This document shows positions 20,061 through 31,000 of a stretch of 64,000 nucleotides of DNA, in pieces. Within the stretch, counting starts at the first letter, position 1. Each line of letters starts with the position of its first letter. Below the pieces are notes generated by a model, which was given only the letters and a program-made list of their open reading frames with translations, was not told the DNA's origin and made no database searches. Source of the DNA: Rhodeus uyekii (lineage: Eukaryota; Chordata; Actinopteri; Cypriniformes; Acheilognathidae); the NCBI GenBank assembly GCA_037043235.1, contig JAWRVZ010000064.1:2830001-2894000 (forward strand), read 5' to 3'. The position numbers and the translations under genes were made by a program.

Positions 20061-21040
20061 GCCTGTACCATAACAACCCGTCCCAGAGGCCCTGGATGTT
20101 TAAACGAAAGCCACAGAGGGCAGAGAAATTCTTACGGAGGCAAACAGGAGACCTGTGCCTGCCGTATCTGTCCCAAATCTGCTCCAAACAAGGGGACCAA
20201 GGGTTCCAGCCCTCGGGGAGAACCCCTGGTTTTCAGCCACCACTGCAGGGGTCTCGCACACAGTCGGCCCCATGGAATAATCGCTGGAGCCGCTGCATGG
20301 ACCCTAACACCTCAGAGTGTCTCACGTGAGTGGCTGCCCCTCGATACTCTTGACGGCTGAACGAAGGCTTGAATGCGCTCGGGGAAGAGCCGAGCCAACA
20401 TAGCCACTGAGTCCCAAAGACTCCCAAGAAAGTGGTTCTCTACGTGGGAGAAATAACACTCTTATTGGTGTTCAGCGTAAGAGTGTCACTCGTCGCTTAA
20501 CAGCTCAACGAACGGCCTGGATGCTCTCGGGGAGGAACCGAGCAGACATGGCCACTGAGTCCCAAATGACTCCCAAGAAAGTGGTTCTCTGAGTGAGAGA
20601 AAGTACACTCTTCTTGGTGTTCCGCCGTAAGCATCGACGAGAACCAGAAGTTCTTCCGCATGCTCAGGGTGCGTGGGCATCGCCCCGTGACCTTGATTGC
20701 GAAGCGGGTACCCCTCAGGGAGAACCCCTGGTCTTAGTCTTAACCCCAGCTCCTCTGTGTGCGGGCACAACACCTCGATGTTGTGCTGCCCTTGCAAGTA
20801 CAGAGGAGCTTAGAGCAGCCGGACCAAACACGGAAGCACTGATACTGGTACGCCTTCCCCCCTGAAGGCGAACCACAGGAACTTCCTGTTGTGGAAGGAT
20901 GGGAATGAGGGATTTATATGTCTCTGATGTCGATCGTGCCAGACCCGTTATAGGACCTAATCTGTACTACAATCCGCCTGAGCGTCGCATCTCTTCGCAT
21001 CAATTTAAGAGACAAAAATCCAGAATGAGCCGCAACCTTC
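20061..21040 (-). other. Internal region of the defective DIRS copy, where RT and RNase H are expected
   Basis: No reverse transcriptase palm, Y-x-DD box or RNase H can be found in any frame. Instead there is an imperfect tandem duplication of about 148 bp (units near 20359-20500 and 20507-20650, both with ACTGAGTCCCAAA, GACTCCCAAGAAAGTGGTTC and CTTGGTGTTC-like parts). Short frames repeat the peptide pattern GTQWPCLLGSSPRA. The old copy at 7240-7790 has diverged versions of the same sequence. I do not recognise a product. Confidence 0.6.
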
Positions 21041-21425
21041 TATCCTCCCTTCGGAACTATGAACAGCTGAAAAGCCCGGACTTGCTGTTCACGAGGGGTC
21101 CATACCCGATGGCCCCTTTCGCCAGCAGAGTGTCTACTTCTTGTTCCATGACCAGAGCCTGCTGAGGGCCTACAGCAGACTGTAGGACCCCCGAGAACCG
21201 GGGTGGTGAGACCCCGAACTGAATGGTGTACCCTAAGGTGACCGTGCGCAGGACCCACTGAGAGATACCGGGTAGCCGTGACCACGCATCCCGGAACTCT
21301 ACTAGGGGAACCAGCCTCCCGGGGCTGGCCTCTGGTGCTGATAGCATGTCCACCACTGGGCCGGGATTTCCGGATTCCCGGGTGGAGTGCTCTAGGACCC
21401 TCCTCGGAGGGGGTGGTTTTCCCAT
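21040..21425 (-). pseudogene. DIRS reverse transcriptase N-terminal fragment
   Basis: Translation contains RDAWSRLPGISQWVLRTVTL, GYTIQFGVSPPRF and ALVMEQEVDTLLAKGAI, which is the segment before the fingers of DIRS reverse transcriptases. A frameshift follows, then LFIVPKGG in another frame, corresponding to the YFIVPKKDGG-type block, after which the sequence leaves the RT. Finger and palm catalytic residues are missing. Confidence 0.85.
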
Positions 21426-21480
21426 GGCGGGCTGACTGGTCAGCTGCTCCAGGGATACACCACCTTGTTGCGGCTTGGCG

Positions 21481-22538
21481 TCAGGGCCGCTTGCTCTTAG
21501 CCATCTTAGCGCTCAGGACAACCCTCAGATCGCCCCTCTTGCCAGAGGCTTGAGCCTGTCGACCCGACCCCCCGGGATTAACCGGAGGAAGACGGGTGGC
21601 GACACTTCGTTTTTGAGCGGCCCTGCGTGAAGAGCTTTGAGACCTCCCTTGACTGGCGGTCTCACGTGGAGGGCGGCGGGGAATAACTTTACTGAACGAC
21701 ACCTGCTGTCGTGCAGCCTCCTGAAACTTGTCGACAACGCTTTTTACGGCGTCGCCGAGCAAGCCCGAAGGGGACAGAGGAGCGTCCAGCAAAACAAATT
21801 TGTCCTATCTTTCATAGCTGACAAATTGAGCCAAAAAGGTGTCTCTCCGTAGCCACCAGAGCTGCCATGGAGCGGCCGACAGAGTAGGCCATCTCCCTAG
21901 TGGCCCGAAGAGACAGATCCACGGTCCGGCGCAGCTCTGCCACTGCCTCCGGACCGATACCGCCGCCCTCGTTGAGGTCCCCAAGCAACTCCGCCTGATA
22001 TGCCTGCAGCAGTGTCGTGCCGTGCAGACACGCTGTGGCATGACTCGATGCGGAGTATGCTTTCCCCACCAAAGACGATGTGACGCGCATCGGCTTGGAG
22101 GGGAGCGCCAGAACTTTAATGGAGGACGCAGACTGAGGGACGAGGTAACTCACCCTCATCCACTTTCTTCAACCCTCCATATCAATGATCTTGAGCCCCA
22201 CTAGATTATTATACATCGTAATATTACGTGTATAAATTTTCTCGGAGGCTGGCCTTCCCCAAGATCTAGATACCTCGGCATGTAAATCAAGTATGAAAGG
22301 CATTGCTCGGCGCGGGGAAATGACGCGAGTCAGAAGATAACGCTCGTCTAACATACTTAGGACGAGCGCTTCTGGTCTCTGCTGGCCAATCAAGCCCCAG
22401 ACGAGAGACCGCTCGCGCCACAACCTCAACAAGCTCCTCAAACGCCGGCGAGGAGAGTGGCGAATCCTCCTCGACCGGGTCAACACTAGCTAAATCGATC
22501 TCACTCTCTGAACTTGATAGAGCTAGTGTTGGAGTCAC
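21481..22538 (-). pseudogene. DIRS Gag, broken in several frames
   Basis: Pieces in order on the minus strand: SSESEIDLASVDPVEED (22538 onwards), then a frame change to LHAEVSRSWGRPASEKIY, then TTLLQAYQAELLGDLNEGG and LRATREMAYSVGRSMAALVA (22159-21812), then another frame change to LDAPLSPSGLLGDAVKSVVD and a Ser/Arg-rich tail (21792-21481). These are typical DIRS Gag blocks. Stops at 22169 and 21812 and shifts between segments show it is not functional. Confidence 0.85.
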
Positions 22539-22678
22539 AGCACGGGCATCTCACTCAGAGTGCTCGTGACTGGGACCCGCTTGATCTCGTGAAGGCTGAG
22601 GTAAGGACGGACCCACCCCAGCAGCCTCAGCGAGATCCATTTGTGATCCCCAGGACCGAGAGCGCCACAAAGCCTCGG

Positions 22679-23005
22679 CTACTGCAGGTCCCGAATCGCG
22701 GGGAACACTAGCCTAGGCGGCCTCGTTACAGACCGCCAGGCGGGAGCGGAGATCATGCAATGAAAAAGTTCATCCCACCGGTGCTCCGAACCCCGGTCTC
22801 CCGCATGATAGGCAAACACACTATCCACTGTACCACAGTGAGCATGCAGATAGACCCTCTCGCAGTCGTTACAACCGGCACTCTCAAGTGCCGACCGTGC
22901 ATGCTCCACTCCCAAACAGATTACACACATAACATGTGTATCCCTGCCCGTTATGAAACGTGGGCAAGGATAAACACACGGTGTGAACCTCTGTTCATTC
23001 GCCAC
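22679..23005 (-). pseudogene. DIRS Gag N-terminal fragment with Cys/His-rich segment
   Basis: A 108-residue frame beginning just inside the right terminal repeat. It has CVYPCPRFITGRDTH, CVICLGVEHARSALESAGC and CERVYLHAHC. The cysteine and histidine pattern is shared with the old copy at 2356-2541, which suggests a structural metal site at the start of DIRS Gag. The frame ends at 22679 and Gag continues in other frames downstream. Confidence 0.75.
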
Positions 23006-23089
23006 ATTTTCACACTCATTCTGATGATTTTTAGCTATCTCAACTCAAAATCACTCTCACACAGACACAGCACGCTGAAGGCATTCAGA

Positions 23090-23247
23090 GCTGACGCGTC
23101 CCGGTTTCAGACGCGCTTTATGCTCTGCCTCATGACGTCACCGGCTGCGGCCGGCAGTGACGCATTCACACGCGTTCGTTTCTCATTGGTTGCATAGATC
23201 TTCACGTGACTCACGCAAGGCTATTTCCCCTAGTGCTTCGACACAGC
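23090..23247. repeat. DIRS inverted terminal repeat, right (5' end of the element)
   Basis: Mirror of 18606-18763. The further outer bases to the AAC at 23266-23268 are unique to this end and reappear inverted at 18864-18907. Transcription on the minus strand would start in this arm. Confidence 0.93.
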
Positions 23248-23301
23248 TCGAGTTCCCAGAAAGGGAACTGTTGGTTTCTAGGGTGGGGGGATACCCACAG
23301 A

Positions 23302-23690
23302 ATGGAAGCAGGTAAAATGCACAGGGATAAAGTTTTGTGCGACAACAGCCAAATTGTTAAGGCAAAGCAACTGGGTCAGAGTATCTCTGAAATGGCAAAA
23401 TCTTATGAGTTGCTACTGGTAAGCACGGATGAGAATTTAACAACAGTGGTTCAGAAGTGATAAACCACAAACCTGGTACCAGGGTGTTGTTGGACCAAGG
23501 TGTTTCCTCTCTTGAATGCATATTTTTTCCAAAGATCTAAAACCCAGCAAACGCATTGGCCCCATCTCTGTAGTCACAGAGAAACAGCTGTACCATTTAT
23601 GAGTGCCAATATAACACACCGCAAATTACAAGTTTATCATGTTATGACCAACAACAGAAATTTGCAGTGTGTGTTTTACAAGCAGCAGTA
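23302..23690 (+). pseudogene. Possible Tc1-like transposase remnant
   Basis: The first frame reads DNSQIVKAKQLGQSISEMAK, close in pattern to the helix-turn-helix start of fish Tc1-like transposases, where a LGQSIS block is common. After stops, further sequence to 23690 may belong to the same remnant but shows no motif I can name. No inverted ends were found. It lies directly beside the right end of the DIRS element. Confidence 0.4.
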
Positions 23691-24229
23691 AAACACATCA
23701 CAGAGTAAAATCCATCAGGTGTCCACTCTATACTCCAGCAGGCATGTCATTTTTCAGACCAGACCTTTATGTGTGTATTTAATTTTTTTTGGCAAATTTG
23801 GAAATATACAACATTAAAACATAAAAGCAAATAAATGCAGTTTTTTTTTTGTTTTTTGTTTTTTGCAAAATAACTCTATGCTGTCAAAGCAATTTCACAA
23901 AATTGGACCAAAGGCAAACTTTCTTCGACCCTTAAATGACCTTTTATACTGTCAGCTGCAGATCCGTCAGTGTCTATTTAACATTTGATCTACAAGGAAA
24001 AATATTTAGATAAAATTGCAACTGTACTTTAATAAAAAGTTCTATTTAGAACCTTTAACTGTGCTGTCAATTTTAGGGGTACCCAACATGGGATTGTTTT
24101 ACGGATTTAGTTGTAAATCATTTATTTAGCTCATTTAAAGACTATTTTATTAATGATACAGCTAATGAAATATATTTTATCACTAGAAAAAACAAATGTC
24201 ATTATGGAATAATTTAAGATCTTTTTCCT
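23691..24229. other. Unassigned AT-rich sequence
   Basis: Includes poly-T near 23840-23865. No recognisable gene. Confidence 0.4.
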
Positions 24230-24460
24230 TATTTTTAACCTTTAAACATATATATATGTATGTGCGTGGTGTGTGTGTGTGTGTGTGTAAAACGAATGGA
24301 CACTCCAATTGCATGTCTTGTAATAAGAGTAGTCTTACAGGCGGGGAAGTAAGGACATGCAGATTACATTCAAGAGCGAAATACCAAAGATCAGGGCAGG
24401 CAGACAGGATTGTTAACGGGAAATAACGGTCGGTAACGGGGAATCAGACACAGGTATAAA
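24230..24460. repeat. TG microsatellite and repeat fragment
   Basis: A GTGTGTGTGTGTGTGT run lies at about 24270-24288. The following part (CAGGGCAGGCAGACAGGATTG, then GGGAATCAGACACAGG) resembles the repeat at 47676-48115. Confidence 0.5.
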
Positions 24461-25703
24461 ACACTCAGAAATGTTTGCTACATATGTATATGAATGTAGC
24501 ACAAAACTGAGTTAATTTCATTTGATTTTTGTTGTTCACACTTGCTCAATATGATAGGACTCCAATCAGACACAAAATATCAGGCTTGGAATGACAATCT
24601 GACTGAAGCTAAAAATCCTTCAAATGTTTCAGAAGATTGAAATGCAAACACTTACTTCATTCAAGTCAATCAAGTCCCATCCTACTTTTTTTCTTGTTAA
24701 ATGCCATTTCACTCTGAAATGGTCACATTACTAAAGTAAAATGGGTTATGTATGAAGAGTTCTTGAATTGTAATGGCTCCGCTTTCTTTAGTAATAGCTC
24801 AGCACATGACGATACTACACAGAGTCAACGGTGTCACTAGTTGTGGCACATTTGGTATTTACAGACAATTATTCCGTAATCCCTCTCATCTTACTGAAGA
24901 GACTGTGTATTTCATCATATGAATAAAACAGAACACACAAGGTTTCCCTGCAGCTCTCACCTCCCAGGAAAAGCTGAAACCCCTCCACACAGCCTTTGAG
25001 TGTTGGATTATTCACAATTAAAATGTTGAATGGCTGAGAGCAATGTTTTCTTCATAGTGGATTTGCTTTTATTCAGCTTATTTATGTGCCCTCTGAGAAG
25101 ACGTTGTATATGGAGAGGAAAAAAAGTCCCGTACACACTCAGAGAATAATATGTGATGGGAATCACAACTCTCCATGAGTTCATCTCTGCAGAACTGAAC
25201 AGCCAGACTCCCCTACAGCAGCATGACATATCCAAAACCACAAAATCACCAGTGGGCCTGTGAGCATAACTTAATGCATCTATTTCTGACAGTCATGATG
25301 GAGAGCGCTTTAACTATTGGCTTTCTGGTGCATATCAAGACTAAAAAAATAACTGCACACATCAATATTTTAAAGAGTTATCACAGCATTAATAATAATT
25401 TCTTAATCATTTTTTCCTCTTATTTTAAATACTTTACTTAGTTAATGGATTTAGTTTAGCATATATGTAAGGGATAACGCATGGCTAACTGTGCATTAAT
25501 TTTTTTTAATGCACGACATGGAGGCAAAGAACATCCTGACACAAAGTGGTTTGAATCATTTCATGCACAGTTTACCGTTTGTAGTGCTAAATTTGACAAA
25601 AATAATTAAATTACTTATCTTCATCAGCTATATATGACTCGTTAGATCTACCATTATGTCTGCTTTAGATGTATGTGTGAATTACCTTTGTCTGTGCAGA
25701 GTA

Positions 25704-25710
<7 letters not shown>
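24461..25710. other. Unassigned sequence
   Basis: No recognised gene, splice structure or repeat boundary. Confidence 0.4.

Positions 25711-25756
<46 letters not shown>
25711..25756. repeat. AT microsatellite
   Basis: About 23 tandem AT units. Confidence 0.95.
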
Positions 25757-25759
<3 letters not shown>

Positions 25760-26589
25760 TTTGACAAATAGATAGAAATTAGGAAATAGACAGCATTTAC
25801 TTGAAACTGAAATATTTTTATTTTTTTTTTCTAAAAAGAAATGACCTACTGACTAAAAACATTTGAACAGTATATATTACCTTCATTGCAGATGTTTTTC
25901 CTTGAATGCCTCCAAGAAAAAGAACCTGACAGCTGACATAGCACACACATCTCTGTGCAACAGATCCCAGTTTACTCCAGCAATTATGATGGTGGAAAGG
26001 AAAAGTGATAGGCTTTAGGGAGACAGGTGGCAGAGATGGGGGATTAAAGCAGTTTATCTGTCACAGAGAAATTGTGATTCCATTCAGAGCTAGTTAGCAT
26101 GCTCAGTGCTTTATATTTGTGAATGACAAGGTCTTACAGCAAGATCACTGGAGAGCAGCGATTGATGGATTGTTTCAGGTTCTCAGACAGTCATGGAGCT
26201 GCGGCTGACATGTCAAGAGCAACAAAAAACATGCTAATGAGCATGTGTTAGTGTGTGTGTGCAGATGGACACTTGGGTCACTCACACGCAGACCCAAGTG
26301 CTTGGCTGAAACCAGTTGATATTTCAAAATTAAATGTTTCACTTAACAGCTATGCGACTTTAGCATATTTTTAAATGAGTAATACTGAGTTTACATGCTA
26401 TGCAAGATAAATCTGTTTTCCAAAAGACAAATAATAAAAATTTTAAATGAAAATATAGAGATTAGTTTGAGAAAATATACATATACACACAAATACAAAA
26501 TGATCATACAATAATAAACACAATAACAATTATCATACATTTTACAATTACACAACTAAGGGAAATTATCAATTTGTACAAAAAGCTAA
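25757..26589. other. Unassigned sequence
   Basis: No recognised gene or element; contains short CA and ATAC tracts. Confidence 0.4.
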
Positions 26590-26896
26590 AAAACTACGGG
26601 CCAAGATGCCGGGAAGCTATTCCCTGCCACTTCCACACGATAGAGAGGATGAGTCGCTGTAAGTGAAACCAGCAAAGAGGGATGCGTGTGCGGTTGCCGG
26701 AACCCGTCCCTTTCCTATCTCATCAGCCGTTGCTTCACAATTCCCGAGCATGACGGGGACACCAGGTCCCCCGTTTATCGGGACACTTTATTTACTGTTA
26801 TTTCATTTTTGGACATTGTGTTTCTTTAATAAACGCATCTCTGGGGCTTGTTACCACTTCAATTGTGTCTGTCGTTGGCACCACCCACCAATGAAA
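26590..26896 (+). repeat. Repeat fragment that hosts the second gypsy element
   Basis: A GC-richer segment with AATAAA near 26829 and an end CACCACCCACCAATGAAA that continues after the gypsy element at 34764. The AATAAA followed by a GT-rich stretch gives it an LTR-like look, but no matching start was found. The last part is homologous to 199-330. Confidence 0.5.
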
Positions 26897-27591
26897 TGTA
26901 ACACTTCCCAGTGGGATTTAAAGGATTCACACAGGGGGTTGCACATTTAATGTGTTTTTATTCTGTAACATATGAAATCACAGCGTTAGCAGCGGCTCTC
27001 GTGGTTACCATCACTCACGCAAATTCTCGTGCTTCAACTCTCTCACGAGATTCAGTAATGCACTCAACGTTACACTAGCAAACATCCAAATCTCTCATAA
27101 CTCAGTATTAACCTCTTATACCAGCAACTACACTCTATTCTCCATTAACATTTGTATTATCACATAAACTGGCTTTAACATCAGCTACGTGCAAACTCTT
27201 CAAAACAATATATAAACTTGCTTCCCGCAACATTTAACAACTCAGGAAATACACACACACACTTAATACATTTACACTCTAATCGGACGGTTTTTGCACC
27301 AGTTTACCTGTAACATATGAAATCACAGCGTTAGCAGCGGCTCTCGTGGTTACCATCACTCACGCAAATTCTCGTGCTTCAACTCTCTCACGAGATTCCG
27401 CGAGAGTTCAGTTCCCCAACCAACACCGTGCGGTTTCTCCGCCACCTACTGGTGTACTCCGGCACTGCAACCCACTCAGTTCACACTGTATACTTTATCC
27501 TACCCATATATATATCTTTTATATAAGATATAGATATCTAAGATATCTTTTAAACCTTACCTTTTACAAGGCCCACAGTCATTGTACTACA
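26897..27591 (-). repeat. 3' LTR of the second gypsy element
   Basis: Ends TG...CA on the element strand. Contains an internal direct repeat of about 90 bp starting at 26964 and again at 27309 (both begin TGTAACATATGAAATC). The polypurine tract on the minus strand (AGTAGGGGAGAG) adjoins it at 27592-27603. Confidence 0.93.
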
Positions 27592-28023
27592 CTCTCCCCT
27601 ACTAAATTTAAAATGTTAACACACAATTAACATTTGACTCTAATTAATAATCAACGACCTTCTTAACAAACGCATTATAAAAGTTATGATGGCTTACATC
27701 TTGGACACATGAAATATACTCTATAGTAGGTCACATTAACCCTTAATTACACGGTCCATTGTTGTACAATTATATACTCCCAGCACAGTAAACACTTTTC
27801 TCGCTTGTACATAGTCCTTGGTAATAGACACTCAATTCCGGCCAGACAATTCTTTAGTCTATTACCCATTTCAGATCGTTTTGTAGAAGTCAACAATAAC
27901 CATGGCTGTTTAGATTTAGCAATCGAAAAATCAGTCTTTTTTTTCTTTTTCACCTTCCTCATTGTCCATGAAAAACTTTGTTTTCACTCCAGTCCTGCTT
28001 ACAAGTAACTCACCAGTGTAAGT

Positions 28024-31000
28024 TTAACAGTTTATCTCCAACATTGTCCAAGGTCGCCACAGCCCATGGACTGCTGACTCTTTACCCACATTTAGTTTAT
28101 CAATCCCCACTTCCACCACAGATGGCTGACCCAATCTTTCATAGGTCAGAATCTTTGGGCGACGGCGATCTCTTCTTGGATAAGAATGTACACACTCATC
28201 CTCACTCTCAGTTGATACTTGTTCTTCTGATACCTCAGATTGTCCTGCAGACATGACAAGATCCTCAATTTGCTCCTCTGGCACAACTTCTGCTATCTCT
28301 CCATCAATCCTCTGTAACTGTCCCTCCCCGTGGTGCTCTATGCTTGGCTCGAATGGTTCTGCATCAGGATTTAAGTCACCGGTATTTTGGCACTGCCTCT
28401 TTGAAGTTGGAAACTGTAGCACCAACTCACCATCTTGAAAATCCTCGTTCTCGGACACATCTCCTTCCTCTTCTTCCAAACATTCTCTCTCCCTTCTGCT
28501 TGCTATCTTCTTTTTCTCTGGTTGTAATGTTGCTCCTGAATTCACAAGTGGTAAACTATCACAAGGAAGAAGTAAATTCCGATGTAACACTCTCACCTTA
28601 CCTCCTCCCTCAGGTACAACTTCATACACCGGACTCTCATCACTCCTTCTTTTGACGATCACATACACTCTGTTTTCCCAGTACGATCGGAGCTTACCAG
28701 GTCCTCCCCTCTCAGAGAGATTTCGAACCAGCACTCGTCCACCCGGCTGAAGGTCTACTCCATGAATTCTCCTGTCATACCCCTGCTTACTCCTTAAGGT
28801 TTCCTTGTCAGCTGTTTTGGAAGCAATCTCATATGCTTGGCGCATCCTCACTTGCCAATTCTTCACATACTCAGCATAACTCTCATTCCCTTCCGTTGTC
28901 TGGATGTTAAAAAGCAGATCTATCGGCAGACGGGGGGAACGACCATAAAGCAAATAGAAGGGGGAAAACCCTGTGACCTCACAGCGAGTACAATTATACG
29001 CATGAACCATCTTCTCAAGTGACTTTTTCCAGTGTGTCTTCTCAGTGTCAGTAAGTGTACGCAACATGGACAGAAGGGTTCTGTTAAAGCGCTCAACCTG
29101 TCCATTTCCTTGTGGGTGATAACAGGTAGTATGAGACGCCCGCACAGCACAACCTTTCTGCAGCTGATACATTAGTTGATTCTCAAATTCCTTGCCCATG
29201 TCGTGATGGATCTTTTCGGGGAACCCGAAGCGTAGAGCAAAGTCATTAAAGATCTTGTCCACCACTGTCTTGGCTGACTTGTTCTTTGTGGCATATGCCT
29301 GTGCGAAACGTGTATAATGATCTATGATGACCAAAATGTACTCATACCCTCCCTTACAGGTTTCCAAATGTAAAAAGTCTATCGAAACTAACTCAAATGG
29401 TCGTGTAGTAACGATTGAAACAAGAGGAGCTCTTGTGGCCTTATGTGGTTTCTTTCGCATTAAACATTCACATTCATTAGCAATGAAATGTTCTGTGTCA
29501 CTCTGCATACGAACCCAGTAGAACCGATCACGAATCAAGTTCACTGTTCTCTCTACTCCTAAGTGTCCCATTTCTTTGTGAAGCTCCTTGAATACAGTCT
29601 GGTGGTACTCTTTTGGCAAAACAAGCTGGTCTCTTCCACCGGCTTTTCTGTAAAGTATACCATGCTCATTGATGTACAATTTTGGCCACTGTCTCAAAAG
29701 CATTTTCACATCAGTCAACTCTGTTTTGAATACTTGTCTCGATGGTCTCTGGTTATTCACTTTATACTGTAGAACCCGCCCAACTACAGGATCTTTCCTC
29801 TGACTGTCTAAGATCTGATTCACTGTGAATGGTGTGTCTGACGTAGAGACAGCAGCGTCACTCACCATCTGGAAAGTTTGTATTTGAGCTGTATTAACCC
29901 ATAAAAGTGGGGTGTCTTTTCCCACCAGGACTCCCTGAATAGATGCACTGATGACCTCTTGACCCACTCCTCTAGTACACTGCTCCATGAATTGTTCAAT
30001 GTCCAATGGCATCCGTGACAGACCATCAGCATCTGCATTGCTCTTGCCAGGACGATACTTAATGGAGAAGTTGAAATCTGCCAGCTGCGCCACCCATCTA
30101 TGGCCAGTGGAGTTGAGCTTAGCTGTGGAGAGAACATAAGTCAGAGGATTATTATCAGTGTACACTGTAAAGTGCGGAGCATAATACAGGTAGTCTCGGA
30201 AACGATCACATATCGCCCATTTTAATGCTAAGAATTCTAACTTCCCTGAGTGAAGGTGATAATTCTTCTCAGGCGTAGTTAGAGTTCTGGAAGCATAACC
30301 AATGACCACCATTTTACTGTTTTGCCTCTGGTACAGCACAGCACCCAGACCCTCTTGCGACGCATCACAGTGCAGAATGAACGGTTGGGTGAGATCTGGA
30401 TAGCCCAATATTGGTGGGGTGGTCAGTTTGTCAACAAGACTGTTCAAAATATCTTGATGGTTTTGAGTCCACTGTATCGGTGTGTTCGATGTAAGACCCG
30501 CCTGGCGTCGTCTGCTGATACATTTCCCTCTCACTCTTTTTTCCGAGGGTGAAGCTTCCCCAGGAGGTGATGACAGCAGCTGATACAGCGGTTTTGCCAG
30601 TCTAGAAAAATTTGGTATGTACGCACGGTAATATGAAATGAATCCGAGCAGCTTTCTCAAATCACCTACAGTAGCAGGAACTCGATCTTTTAAGGCCTGA
30701 ACAGGAGCCACTTCAGCAGGATCCATAGAATATCCGTCTTCTGACACAAGGCGTCCAAGGAACCTCACCTTCCTCTTAAAGATCTCACATTTCCGAGGAC
30801 TGAGCTTTACACCATGTTGTTGATATCTCTGCAATACCGCTCGGAGATGATTGACGTGGTCTTCAAAACTAGGGCTATGGACAAGATTATCGTCAAGGTA
30901 CGGTTGACACACAACATCTCTTAGACCTGCCAGACACTCCTCCATACTCCGTTGAAATTCGGCGGGTGCTGAACTGAGGCCGAAGGGTATTCTCACCCAA

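Larger units (their letters stand above)
18557..23268 (-). mobile_element. DIRS-type tyrosine-recombinase retroelement, defective, 4712 bp
   Basis: Inverted terminal repeats (18606-18763 and 23090-23247) differ at one base that I could see. An internal complementary region at 18810-18907 is complementary to both outer ends. The trinucleotide AAC stands at each end (18557-18559 and 23266-23268) and appears once, as GTT, inside the internal complementary region. The order on the minus strand is Gag, start of RT, an odd internal region, tyrosine recombinase. There is no RT palm, RNase H or methyltransferase segment, so it is shorter than autonomous fish DIRS elements, which are usually near 6 kb. 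Frameshifts and a stop break all genes. Confidence 0.93.

Noticed and set aside
26663..26950. Small protein gene
   Set aside because: The frame crosses the boundary between the host repeat and the gypsy LTR, so it is a chance frame.
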